Source of the DNA: a bacterium
GTDB lineage: Bacteria; Omnitrophota; Gorgyraeia; Gygaellales; UBA12090
NCBI GenBank assembly: GCA_004299495.1
Contig: SCPY01000172.1
Span: 1-11,960 of the forward strand
Direction: 5' to 3'
Length of the DNA stretch: 11,960 nt
Of the stretch, positions 1 through 7,106 are shown in pieces (within the stretch, counting starts at the first letter, position 1; each line of letters opens with the position of its first letter). The translations under genes and the position numbers were made by a program. The notes under the pieces were generated by a model that saw only the letters and a list, made by a program, of their open reading frames with translations, was not told the origin of the DNA and did not search any database.

Positions 1-16
1 TGCTACAATTTTATTA

Positions 17-60
17 TATCTAAAATACAGCCATAAGCAATCAAATTCGGCTTTTAGATA
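17..60 (-). terminator. Weak inverted repeat downstream of the DUF3857 gene, possible transcript end
   Basis: Bases 17-24 (TATCTAAA) and 29-32 (AGCC) pair with 49-52 (GGCT) and 53-60 (TTTAGATA). This gives a 12-bp stem with a 4-nt bulge (25-28) and a 16-nt loop. It lies 16 nt beyond the stop codon of the upstream gene, where a transcript end is expected. The stem is AT-rich and the run after it is only moderately U-rich, so it is not a typical intrinsic terminator. It may be a 3' end stabiliser or chance. Confidence 0.3.
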
Positions 61-75
61 GTCCCGTACTCCATA

Positions 76-2001
76 TTATTGCTTCATTATCTCCCGGATT
101 TCTTCCAGCCTCTGCCGCCAGGACTTTACCTTCCTTAAAACAATTCGCTGCTGCGTATCTCTTGGCAGCTTATCAAAGAATTCCTTAATCTTCGGGTATT
201 CTTCTTTTGGAACCTCAATACGCTTGTGCCTGGATATTTCGCGGATTATTACTTTGTCCTTATCCCGCCTGTATTCTCTTTTCACGCTAAAAAACCCGAT
301 GTCTTTCTCAAAATCTTTCGGTATTGAAAGAGCCCGGAATCCCTTGGGCGTCTGGTAGGTTGTTATAGTCTCATCGCAAATATTTCCCGGGTAAAATATG
401 GAGTTATCCCTCTTATCTTTGGTAAACTCAATTGCCCTTTGATAGCCGGCAATATCCAAGACTATCATGCCATCGCTGACCAGGTACGCGTCGCGCCGCC
501 TGACTTTAATATAACTCTTTAATCGTCCGTATCTGCTGTCAAAATTCTCCCAGCGGCGCTCAAGGACCTCTCCGCCGTCCGCTAACATCGCATTCAGGCG
601 TTGATATAAATCTTCTTTCTGGGTATTATCGAGGCCTTTCATCTCCTCTCTTGTTTCAATAGAATCGTCCAGGGTCCAAAGAGAAGTTATTTCCGATAAA
701 GCTGAACCGTCGGAATTTATCACGGTATTTATATCTTTTCTTGCATACGTTCTCTGCTGGGAAAACATCGGCAATCTTTCAAACCTGCCTCCCTCTTGCG
801 TGATAACAAACGTATACGCGTTCTGATAATACAGGGGGTATTCACCGATATCAAATCCCTTAAGCTGCGGATCAACGAAGAAACTTCCCCCTTTTTCGTC
901 TTTGACTAAAACTATAACGTGATCAAATAACGTAGGCATGGGCAGATCGTGCTTTGGGTCGGTAATGGAAAATTCATCCTGGAATAACGCGACATTTGAC
1001 TCAATCCCGGCAACTTTAAACATAGCCACGCAAAGAAGCGCGAGGTCTTTGCAATCTCCATATTTATTCTTAAAGACTTCATCCGTAGGATGCGGCTCTA
1101 AGGAATACTGGCCTAAAGACATTGAGACGTAGCGGAAGTTATCCTGAATATACTCCAGAATAGCCCTCGTCTTATCCTTGAGGGCAACTTTACCCGCGAT
1201 AGCCTTCCCTGCCGCGGATTCTATGTCCGGGGTAATTCTTAGATTCTTCTGTACTAAAGCATAGTACCAATTAGAAATATCTTTCCAGCTCTTGATGGAT
1301 GAAAACTCAACCCCCTCTATCACATCTTCTATCCGCGGCGGCGGAACATAGTCTTCAGCCTTACTGTCATCATAAGCATCACGCATCTCCCAGGCATATG
1401 TAATGTCCGCGCGGCCATGGGTGATTTTCGGTTTATGCGTCAGATTAAATTCTTTATATTGGATACCCAGCTTTTTTGAAAAGATAAATGTTGCCCTGTA
1501 AAGCTTCACAGGGGCCTTCGGAATGAAATAAAGCTCCTTCCAAAAGGCATTCTTAATTTGCGATCCCTTAGATTCAATAATCACTTTGTATTCTATAATT
1601 GACCCAACATTAACCTCAGGCAGCGTAACCATCCTGACCATCGCGTTTGAATAAATAGGATAAGGCGCATAGGGGCTTATGTCGTTGATCTTCGTATACC
1701 TGTGCCTCCTGCCGTCGGAAGTTATCGTGTGGGCGGAAAGCTCCATTATTCTGTCCCTTTCCTTATCATACGGTATCGGTATTTCACCCATAGAGCGGGC
1801 ACCTTCTTTAAGGATCTTTATCTTCCTATATTGCTCCCTCCTGTAAGACCAATCCTCGTTAACTTTGACAGTTTCCCCCTGCTCAAGAAATATAAAATCT
1901 TTGTCCTGGTGCTTTTCTTCAAAGCTTTGCTTCCGCTCTTCGGCAAAAACTAACCCAACGCAAAGACTGGTTGCCGCTATGAGTATGATTAATTTCTTCA
2001 T
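76..2001 (-). CDS. Exported DUF3857 / transglutaminase-like protein
   Basis: The 641-residue protein starts with a probable signal peptide: basic MKK, a hydrophobic core to about residue 18, then a likely cleavage near VFA-EE at about 20. It therefore probably acts outside the cytoplasmic membrane. Residues of about 40-220 resemble DUF3857, a beta-rich domain usually found before a transglutaminase core. The core follows, with a papain-like triad I place at Cys317 (in KYGDCKDLALL), His361 (in FDHVIVLV) and Asp377 (in FVDPQL). The remaining 260 residues resemble the C-terminal beta region of these proteins. The catalytic residues are intact, so it may be a cysteine protease or amidase-like enzyme; the substrate is unknown. 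The start is supported by GGGG five nt upstream of ATG. The gene stands alone, and its leader carries a hairpin that may control it. Confidence 0.85.
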   Translation of the reverse strand: MKKLIILIAATSLCVGLVFAEERKQSFEEKHQDKDFIFLEQGETVKVNEDWSYRREQYRKIKILKEGARSMGEIPIPYDKERDRIMELSAHTITSDGRRHRYTKINDISPYAPYPIYSNAMVRMVTLPEVNVGSIIEYKVIIESKGSQIKNAFWKELYFIPKAPVKLYRATFIFSKKLGIQYKEFNLTHKPKITHGRADITYAWEMRDAYDDSKAEDYVPPPRIEDVIEGVEFSSIKSWKDISNWYYALVQKNLRITPDIESAAGKAIAGKVALKDKTRAILEYIQDNFRYVSMSLGQYSLEPHPTDEVFKNKYGDCKDLALLCVAMFKVAGIESNVALFQDEFSITDPKHDLPMPTLFDHVIVLVKDEKGGSFFVDPQLKGFDIGEYPLYYQNAYTFVITQEGGRFERLPMFSQQRTYARKDINTVINSDGSALSEITSLWTLDDSIETREEMKGLDNTQKEDLYQRLNAMLADGGEVLERRWENFDSRYGRLKSYIKVRRRDAYLVSDGMIVLDIAGYQRAIEFTKDKRDNSIFYPGNICDETITTYQTPKGFRALSIPKDFEKDIGFFSVKREYRRDKDKVIIREISRHKRIEVPKEEYPKIKEFFDKLPRDTQQRIVLRKVKSWRQRLEEIREIMKQ

Positions 2002-2018
2002 CTTATCCCCAAATAAAC

Positions 2019-2060
2019 AAAAAACCCCCGCTGGGCGTATTTTGCCTAACGAAGGTTTTT
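2019..2060 (-). terminator. Strong intrinsic-terminator hairpin just upstream of the DUF3857 gene (attenuator candidate)
   Basis: On the minus strand, bases 2060-2044 pair with 2036-2020. This makes a 17-bp stem with one A-C mismatch, several G-U pairs and a 7-nt loop (2043-2037). It is followed by U-rich sequence TTTTTTG then TTTATTT. The plus strand also has a T-run after its stem (2056-2067), so the element could work both ways. It ends about 18 nt before the start codon at 2001, which leaves no room for a promoter between hairpin and gene. It could simply terminate helicase-gene transcripts. Its position inside the leader of the next gene argues for attenuation. Confidence 0.65.
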
Positions 2061-2151
2061 CTTTTTTAACGTCCGGGATTTATCCCTTCCAACTCGGGAC
2101 GATTTTAGTCTTCCTATTGCGTTAATTTATCATAATTGCTTGATTTGTCAA
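2061..2151 (-). promoter_or_regulatory. Putative promoter and structured leader of the DUF3857 gene, candidate riboswitch or attenuator
   Basis: The minus strand has a perfect -35 box TTGACA (2151-2146) and, after a 16-nt spacer, a fair -10 TAAATT (2129-2124, four of six consensus bases). Downstream, CGTCC (2101-2097) can pair with GGACG (2074-2070), enclosing a small hairpin GGGA-TAAA-TCCC (2086-2075). The same GGGA can instead pair with TCCC at 2099-2096, and TTAACG (2126-2121) can pair with CGTTAA (2071-2066). The foldings are therefore mutually exclusive. The terminator hairpin comes next. The layout is promoter, switchable fold, terminator, gene. I do not recognise a known riboswitch consensus. 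The promoter is a moderate call; the regulatory role is inferred. Confidence 0.45.
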
Positions 2152-2227
2152 TGTTTTTGTCATATACGCTTATACGCTAAGGAAGCTTAATGGACAGCTA
2201 TATTTTTGCGCCATTTTTGCTTAACTG
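2152..2227. other. Short intergenic stretch after the helicase gene
   Basis: This stretch lies between the helicase stop and the DUF3857 promoter. It contains a small direct repeat (GCGTATA twice near 2164-2178, minus strand) and A/T-rich runs. I see no clear terminator, so helicase transcripts may run on to the hairpin at 2019-2060. Confidence 0.4.
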
Positions 2228-3550
2228 CTAAAATAAACTTACGGACCGCTCCTTAAACTCATAGATGCGCGGGTCAAATATGATGTCGCTGCGGGTTACC
2301 GGGCGCTTAAACCTTATGCCATCCAGGCAGGTGCACCTGCTCAACGCGACATATAACTGACCGTGAGTAAACGCGCCTCTCCCCAGGTCAATTATGACCT
2401 TATCGAAAGTCTGGCCCTGGCTTTTATGAATGGTTATGGCCCAGGCCAGCTTTATGGGATATTGCGTGAAGGTTCCCACAACATCATCTTCTATCTTATC
2501 TTCATCCTCGTTGTAACTATACTCAATCTTCTGCCACTTAACGATAGGAACATCGCATGCGCGCCCGCTGATATCCACGACTATCGAATCTTTCGATAGA
2601 GCTACGACTTCCGCAAGCGTACCGTTCACCCATTGCCTGGCAGGATCATTTTTTATCAGTATTACCCGCGCGCCTTTTTTAAGCTTTAAAGATGTGTCAG
2701 TCGGATACATAGACTCTTCGAATTTGCCGGATGCCACAGCCTCGTATGTAATCTCTTTACCGGGAAGTTCCGATAAACGCTCCTGGTTTATTGTGTTTGC
2801 CAGGCTGTTGGTCGTTGTCAGAATCACCGTCTCGTCTTTCTTAGAAACCGCTATATCTTTCTTCACCCTCTTGTTTAATATATCCAAATCCTCTTTAGTA
2901 TGATCCTTATTCCTGACCCTGTTTAAGAGCTCCATAAACGAACTGTCTTTTTGCCTATATATAGTCGACAGCTCGATGGACCTGATATTGCAATCGTTAA
3001 ATACTTTAGCGCTAAAGAAATATGGGCTTGGATATCGTTCTTCCAGTAACTCCCTTGTTTCACTCTCGACCACAGGAGATAGCTGATAAAGATCTCCAAA
3101 AAATACCATCTGGACTCCGCCAAACGGCGTCTTCATTCTGCCGCGGTTGAGACGTAGCGCATAATCAATCCCATCCATTAGGTCTGAGCGAACCATCGAT
3201 ACCTCGTCTATTATTACCATCTCGAGATTCTCGATCAGGCTCTTGTCTCTAAGGCGACTTATGGCATCCTTTTGAATGATTTTTGGAGGCAACCTAAAGA
3301 AAGAATGAATCGTCTGGCCGCCTACATTGATGGCCGCGACACCTGTAGGGGCTAACACGATTATCTTTTTGCCGGTATTAGCCTTAAAATATTTCAGGAG
3401 AGTCGATTTTCCGGTACCCGCCTTACCCGTGATAAAAAGGCATTCCCTGGTACGCTCCATAAGATCAAATGCTGCCTTGAATTCATCATTTATATCAAGA
3501 TGCTCCGGAAGATAGTCTCTTGTTATTGTCTTATCGGCATGGATTTTCAT
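2228..3550 (-). CDS. Short Pif1-like superfamily 1B DNA helicase / AAA ATPase
   Basis: The predicted product is a 440-residue ATP-dependent DNA helicase of the Pif1/RecD-like group, likely 5'-3' by family. Walker A is GKAGTGKST (about residues 42-50), followed by the Pif1-type LAPTGVAAINVGGQTIHSFF (about 65-84). Walker B is MVIIDEVSMV (about 111-120), and a later motif is FFGDLYQLSPV. Near the C-terminus are AITIHKSQGQT and LYVALSRC, which are helicase motifs V/VI. The length suits the short bacterial Pif1-like proteins. I chose the ATG at 3550. A longer reading from TTG at 3604 adds 18 low-complexity basic residues not typical of the family and overlaps an upstream coding remnant. The chosen ATG overlaps the remnant's TGA as ATGA, which suggests translational coupling in the ancestral operon. 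Roles in G-quadruplex or fork processing are family inference. Confidence 0.88.
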   Translation of the reverse strand: MKIHADKTITRDYLPEHLDINDEFKAAFDLMERTRECLFITGKAGTGKSTLLKYFKANTGKKIIVLAPTGVAAINVGGQTIHSFFRLPPKIIQKDAISRLRDKSLIENLEMVIIDEVSMVRSDLMDGIDYALRLNRGRMKTPFGGVQMVFFGDLYQLSPVVESETRELLEERYPSPYFFSAKVFNDCNIRSIELSTIYRQKDSSFMELLNRVRNKDHTKEDLDILNKRVKKDIAVSKKDETVILTTTNSLANTINQERLSELPGKEITYEAVASGKFEESMYPTDTSLKLKKGARVILIKNDPARQWVNGTLAEVVALSKDSIVVDISGRACDVPIVKWQKIEYSYNEDEDKIEDDVVGTFTQYPIKLAWAITIHKSQGQTFDKVIIDLGRGAFTHGQLYVALSRCTCLDGIRFKRPVTRSDIIFDPRIYEFKERSVSLF

Positions 3551-3711
3551 GGAATTTCTTTGACTTGGGTTATTTTTTCTCGGTAAGTTAGCATTAGATC
3601 GCAACCCCTAATATTCTCTCTACGAATACCATTTGATATCCGACTGATAAGAGTCCTAGGCTTATTATGTCTTTCGCTAATATGCGCCAGAAAGACGTGC
3701 TTTAGAGCCAT
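3547..3711 (-). pseudogene. C-terminal remnant of a YycJ/WalJ-like metallo-beta-lactamase-fold hydrolase
   Basis: A 54-codon frame from ATG at 3711 to TGA at 3547-3549 is too short for the ORF length of the family. The reading frame stays open upstream to 3744. It contains LKHVFLAHISERHNKP, which resembles the conserved C-terminal stretch (about 'LkHvfLaHlSeeNNtPe') of YycJ-type metallo-beta-lactamase proteins. It ends in YREKITQVKEI, like the final beta-strand of those proteins. The HxHxDH metal-binding N-terminal domain is absent, since the sequence upstream belongs to a broken engB in another frame. I read this as the surviving tail of a gene that sat in front of the helicase gene; its TGA overlaps the helicase ATG. 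The family match is from memory and based on one motif, so it is tentative. A real small protein is an alternative. Confidence 0.45.
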
Positions 3712-4227
3712 TCTTTGCTCTAACCCAAAGAATATGATCCGGCATTACTTCTAAATCTAAGGCTAAACTTTGGCGTTATTCAGCAAGATTCACTTGCGTA
3801 ATACGATCGATTTTATTGACGATTATACGATACGGCATACATGCACTTTTTAACCATGCTAACATTTGTCGGTCAGGGGCTGTTGCTCCAACATACGCAT
3901 CCGCTAGAACAAAAATAGCTTTAAGTGAAGACCGGCCGGAAAGATAACAGTCAATCATATGCTTCCGGTTATCTTTTTCTTTTATTGAAACAGCGGCAAA
4001 ACCATAACCCGGAAGATCAACAATCCATTTACCATTATATATGGAAAATACATTAATTGTGCGGGTTTTGCGGGGAGTTTTTGAAATCTTAGCAAGCAAA
4101 CGACGGCCACAAAGCGCATTTACAAGCGAGCTTTTGCCCACATTCGATCGAACCACAAAAGCAACTTCCGCCTGGGCATCTTCAAGCTTATGCGCTGAAT
4201 TAACGCATACATGAAATTATGCGGCAT
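3677..4227 (-). pseudogene. engB: Degraded engB (YsxC/YihA) ribosome-biogenesis GTPase
   Basis: EngB is a TRAFAC GTPase needed for 50S subunit assembly, normally about 190-200 residues. The longest open piece (4156-3776, 126 codons from an internal GTG) contains RSNVGKSSLVNAL, VDLPGYGFA (G3) and NKID (G4). Homology extends beyond it at both ends. Upstream in frame are EDAQAEVAFV and NSAHK, with an in-frame stop (TAA at 4219-4217) and no ATG/GTG/TTG start; the only plausible ATG (4227, MPHNF) is in another frame. Downstream of TAA 3778-3776 the frame continues with PDHILWVRAKNG, the expected G5 region, to TAG at 3679-3677. Key residues are also lost: the first P-loop Gly is Val (VRSNVGKS for GRSNVGKS), and the G2 motif is TPRKTR instead of TPGRTQ. 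The spacing of all motifs matches a full-length gene. I conclude it is a pseudogene; a functional copy should exist elsewhere. Confidence 0.8.
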
Positions 4228-4279
4228 TAAAAACACTTGCGTTTGTTGTTTAATTTATATATTAAGATCAATTTTCTCA

Positions 4280-6172
4280 TCATTCCGCTAATTCTGCCAA
4301 ATAATCCCATCGCTCGTATGCCTTTTGCAGTTCCTCGGACAGATGTGCTGACCTGGCTTTGGCTTGGCTGATTTCCGCTTGGTCGCGTTGGTAAAAAGAA
4401 AAATCCGCGAGCAAGCCATAGAGCATTGCCTGCTCCTCTTCTAATTTCTCGATTCTTAAAGGGAGGCCGTCTAACTCCTGCTGTTCTTTATGGGTGAGCT
4501 TACGCGCAACAACAGGTTTTATTTTCTTTAAAGTAGATTTTTTGACTTCGATCTTTAACGGCTCTGGTTTTGATACCGGCTGACGTTGGTTCAGCCAGTC
4601 ATCATAGCCTCCGGGATATGCATTAATGATACCGTCGCCTTCAAAAACAATAGTAGAAGTAACCACGTTATTCAAAAATGTGCGGTCGTGGCTGACTAAA
4701 AGCAACGTGCCGGGATACTCAAGGAGCAATTCCTCAAGAAGCTCCAAAGTCTCAATATCCAGGTCATTGGTGGGCTCATCCATCACCAGCACATTAGAGG
4801 GCTTGGAAAACAGCCGCGCCAGAAACAGGCGGTTACGCTCTCCTCCGGAAAGGACCTTTACCTGCGTACGGGCCCGGTCAGGCGTAAAAAGAAAATCCTG
4901 CAGATATCCCAAGATATGCCTGGGTTTACCGTTAACGATTATAGTCTCGCTTTCGTCGTTTATATTCTCGGCAACCGTCTTTTCCTCATCCAGCTGCTCG
5001 CGCAGCTGATCGCAATAAGCGACCTCTAAGTCTGTTCCCAGGACGACTTTCCCTCCCTGAGGGCTAAGCTTACCTAGCAATAGACGCAGCAGCGTAGTCT
5101 TGCCGCTGCCATTGGGGCCGATCACCCCAATCTTATCCTGACGCATGATCTGGGCAGAGAAATCCCTGATCAAACACTTATTGCCGTAACTAAAACTCAC
5201 TTGGCTGGCCTTGACCACCCTGTGCCCGGAAATAATTGATTTTTGCGCACGCATACGCACCTGGCCTTCCTGCTTGCGCTGGGTTTTCTTCTCTTCCCTT
5301 AATCGCTTAAGAGCATTGGCCCTTCCTTCATTACGCTTCCTTCTGGCCTTGACTCCCTGGCGGATCCATATTTCTTCCTCGGCTAATTTTTTATCAAAAC
5401 GATTCCACGTTGATTCTTCGATATCCAATGCCGCTTGTTTGCGCTTAAGGAAAGTATTGTAATCGCATGCCCAGCTGTAAATCTTTCCGCGCTCAAGCTC
5501 AACAATCCTGGTCGCTGTATGTGTCATGAACATCCGGTCATGGGTAACGAAGAAAATTGTTCCAGGATAGTTAGAAAGAAATCCCTCCAGCCAATTAATT
5601 GAATCAATATCCAGGTGATTAGTGGGTTCATCAAGAAGCAAAACCTCAGGCCTTAAGACAAGAGCCCGGGCTAAAAACACCCGGCGTTTCTGGCCTCCGG
5701 AGAGGCTTTTAAAATCCATCTCCCCGTCAAGCTTCATCCGATCGATAACATATTCAACCTGATTGTTAACATCCCAGCTACCGGTACAGTCTAATTCAGT
5801 TTGCAAATCGTCCAGCTGTTTTAATAATTCCGGAGTGTGTTCTGTATGAAGCCGATGGGCAACCTGGTGATACTGACTCAAAAGATTGGCGCGCTCCCCC
5901 AGGCCAGAAAGGACAATATCAAAAACACTTCCCTCCGTATCAACCGGTACTTCCTGCGGCAGATGCGTCACCTGGATGCCCTCTTGGCAGATGATTTTTC
6001 CTTCGTCAAGCGCAAGCTGGCCAACCATTATCTTCATCAGGGTGGTTTTGCCTGCCCCGTTTCGGCCAAGCAGAGCAACCCGCTCCCCGGACTCAAGCTG
6101 CAGGCTTAACCGGTCAAAGATAAGCGGGCCGTTAAATTTAAGAGTAGCTTCCTGTATACTGATTAATGCCAT
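4280..6172 (-). CDS. uup: ABC-F family ATPase, Uup type
   Basis: The 630-residue protein has two ABC domains in tandem and no membrane segments, so it is a soluble ABC-F factor acting on ribosomes rather than a transporter. Domain 1 has Walker A GRNGAGKT (36-43), signature LSGGQKRR (157-164) and Walker B LLLDEPTNHLD (178-188). A charged linker with many Arg and Lys follows (about 250-310), which is the ABC-F interdomain arm. Domain 2 has GPNGSGKTT (about 347-355), LSGGERNR and VMDEPTNDLD. Residues of about 560-630 form a charged helical coiled coil (KEQQELDGLPLRIEKLEEEQ), the C-terminal domain that marks Uup within ABC-F. Length agrees with E. coli Uup (635). Roles in ribosome rescue or assembly and in transposon excision are known for Uup but not shown here. 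It follows the 82-codon gene by 17 nt, so it is probably cotranscribed. A distant AGGGAAA is the only ribosome-binding site candidate. Confidence 0.9.
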   Translation of the reverse strand: MALISIQEATLKFNGPLIFDRLSLQLESGERVALLGRNGAGKTTLMKIMVGQLALDEGKIICQEGIQVTHLPQEVPVDTEGSVFDIVLSGLGERANLLSQYHQVAHRLHTEHTPELLKQLDDLQTELDCTGSWDVNNQVEYVIDRMKLDGEMDFKSLSGGQKRRVFLARALVLRPEVLLLDEPTNHLDIDSINWLEGFLSNYPGTIFFVTHDRMFMTHTATRIVELERGKIYSWACDYNTFLKRKQAALDIEESTWNRFDKKLAEEEIWIRQGVKARRKRNEGRANALKRLREEKKTQRKQEGQVRMRAQKSIISGHRVVKASQVSFSYGNKCLIRDFSAQIMRQDKIGVIGPNGSGKTTLLRLLLGKLSPQGGKVVLGTDLEVAYCDQLREQLDEEKTVAENINDESETIIVNGKPRHILGYLQDFLFTPDRARTQVKVLSGGERNRLFLARLFSKPSNVLVMDEPTNDLDIETLELLEELLLEYPGTLLLVSHDRTFLNNVVTSTIVFEGDGIINAYPGGYDDWLNQRQPVSKPEPLKIEVKKSTLKKIKPVVARKLTHKEQQELDGLPLRIEKLEEEQAMLYGLLADFSFYQRDQAEISQAKARSAHLSEELQKAYERWDYLAELAE

Positions 6173-6189
6173 ACAATTGCAATTTCCCT

Positions 6190-6438
6190 TTAATAGTTAA
6201 AGAGGTCATTGAGCGAATAATTCTTTTCTGTGGCTTTATTCAAGGCATTAAGGATCTTTAACTGCGCGCGCGGAGTTAACCTCCTACCCTTTGCGGCACG
6301 AGCAACCATCTTGTGCGAAATCTGCTCTGTTGAATTCTTCACAAGGACATTTGGCTTTAGCCCGTACCCAGCCATAATCTTCGCGATCGGCTGCTCGCCA
6401 AGATCCCTTTCTATATCATTAAACTTACCAATTCCCAT
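6190..6438 (-). CDS. Small conserved protein of unknown function, possibly helix-turn-helix-like
   Basis: The product has 82 residues. It contains QPIAKIMAGYGLKPNVLV, then STEQISHKMVARAAKGRRLT, then KILNALNKAT and a terminal aromatic DLFNY. The alternating helical segments and the strongly basic middle (ARAAKGRRLTPRAQ) resemble a small nucleic-acid-binding fold, perhaps like the Cro/C1 helix-turn-helix. I recall similar small proteins in environmental bacteria but cannot name a family or function. It lies 30 nt after the SUI1-like gene and 17 nt before uup, with a GAGGG ribosome-binding site ahead of its ATG, so it is likely part of the csp-SUI1-uup unit. There is no signal peptide and no Cys pair. 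RNA or ribosome binding is guilt by association only. Confidence 0.75.
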   Translation of the reverse strand: MGIGKFNDIERDLGEQPIAKIMAGYGLKPNVLVKNSTEQISHKMVARAAKGRRLTPRAQLKILNALNKATEKNYSLNDLFNY

Positions 6439-6468
6439 AAAACCCTCGGAAGCCGCCCATATTTTATC

Positions 6469-6819
6469 TTAAACCGAATAATCCAGCCTGCGCAATTCGA
6501 CCGCGGCTTTCTCGCGCTGGTCACCCTGCAGCTCAATTGCGCGATCTTTTACCGTTCCGCCCGTACCAAAGGTACTCTTTAACTTCATAGCCAACTTCTC
6601 AAGCTGCTCTTGGCTTAAAGGCAAGCCATAAATTATGGTTACGCCCTTATTTTTTCTACCCGCGGTCTCATGTCTTATCTTTACCTTACCGCTGACTTCA
6701 GGCAAAGCGTTCCTTCGTAACTCACGGCAGACGCACCCCTTGACTGGCTTAGAACAATCAGGACAGATTGAGCCACTGTCAGTGGAATAAACAGGATGGG
6801 AATCAGCAATATCTTTCAT
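6469..6819 (-). CDS. yciH: SUI1/eIF1-like translation factor (YciH family) with N-terminal zinc knuckle
   Basis: The 116-residue protein has an SUI1/eIF1 fold in its C-terminal two thirds (about 45-114): VKIRHETAGRKNKGVTIIYG, then a basic helix-loop region with FGTGGTVKD and IELQGDQREKA. These are the standard conserved positions of bacterial YciH. The N-terminal part carries Cys19, Cys22, Cys29 and Cys31 (CPDC and CVC), a likely zinc-binding knuckle. Length is close to E. coli YciH (108). YciH is thought to affect start-site fidelity and to lower translation under stress; the role here is inferred. No good ribosome-binding site precedes ATG 6819. A strong terminator hairpin (6852-6882) sits just upstream, so expression probably depends on read-through from the csp promoter. 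The symbol is by family resemblance. Confidence 0.88.
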   Translation of the reverse strand: MKDIADSHPVYSTDSGSICPDCSKPVKGCVCRELRRNALPEVSGKVKIRHETAGRKNKGVTIIYGLPLSQEQLEKLAMKLKSTFGTGGTVKDRAIELQGDQREKAAVELRRLDYSV

Positions 6820-6851
6820 ATTTTAAGTATCAGATTGCGCATAAATGAAGA

Positions 6852-6882
6852 AAGGCCCGGCCATATGCTATAGCCGGGCCTT
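6852..6882 (-). terminator. Intrinsic terminator after the cold-shock gene
   Basis: AAGGCCCGGC (6852-6861) and GCCGGGCCTT (6873-6882) form a perfect 10-bp GC-rich stem with an 11-nt loop. On the minus strand it is followed by TTCTTCATTT. It begins 13 nt after the csp stop and ends 32 nt before the SUI1-like gene. It should stop most csp transcripts, and the U-run is imperfect, so partial read-through into SUI1 is plausible. Confidence 0.85.
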
Positions 6883-6894
6883 GTTACATCAAGG

Positions 6895-7098
6895 TTACAT
6901 CTTTACTACGTTTGTTGCCTGGGGCCCTTTTGGGCCCTGCTCGATTTCAAATTGGACTGCCTGTCCTTCGCTTAAAGATTTGAAACCTTCACCCTGGATC
7001 GCCTTGTGATGCACAAAACAATCCTTGCTTCCGTCATCAGGCGTTATAAATCCATAGCCTTTTTGATCGCTGAACCACTTCACTTTTCCTTGTGCCAT
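6895..7098 (-). CDS. Cold-shock domain protein (CspA family)
   Basis: The 67-residue single cold-shock domain matches the family length. It has the usual start GKVKWFSDQKGYGFI, RNP1 KGYGFIT (13-19), and RNP2 CFVHH (27-31) where most members have VFVHF. It ends with GPQATNVVKM. It is an OB-fold single-stranded RNA and DNA binder that acts as an RNA chaperone. The start is secure: a strong ribosome-binding site, AAGGAGGT, lies 8 nt upstream. The gene has its own near-consensus promoter and a leader with a terminator-like hairpin, and a terminator follows it. Cold induction is family knowledge, not shown. Which Csp paralogue this is cannot be told. Confidence 0.95.
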   Translation of the reverse strand: MAQGKVKWFSDQKGYGFITPDDGSKDCFVHHKAIQGEGFKSLSEGQAVQFEIEQGPKGPQATNVVKM

Positions 7099-7106
7099 TA
7101 TCAGCT

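Noticed and set aside
3551..3604. N-terminal extension of the helicase from TTG 3604
   Set aside because: The 18 extra residues are basic and Asn-rich and unlike the family. The region is better explained by the hydrolase remnant in another frame, and ATG 3550 overlaps its stop.
3776..4156. A short functional GTPase of 126 residues
   Set aside because: The apparent GTG start falls inside the conserved VAFVVRSN stretch, and homology continues past the stop, so this is a fragment of a broken full-length gene.
4206..4226. Short palindrome CGCATA/TATGCG as an operator
   Set aside because: Only 6 bp with an 8-nt spacer, lying within the decayed engB start region; no promoter or regulator supports it.
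5886..6200. Plus-strand open frame opposite the start of uup
   Set aside because: It is antisense to the first ABC domain, with low-complexity composition and no homology I can see.
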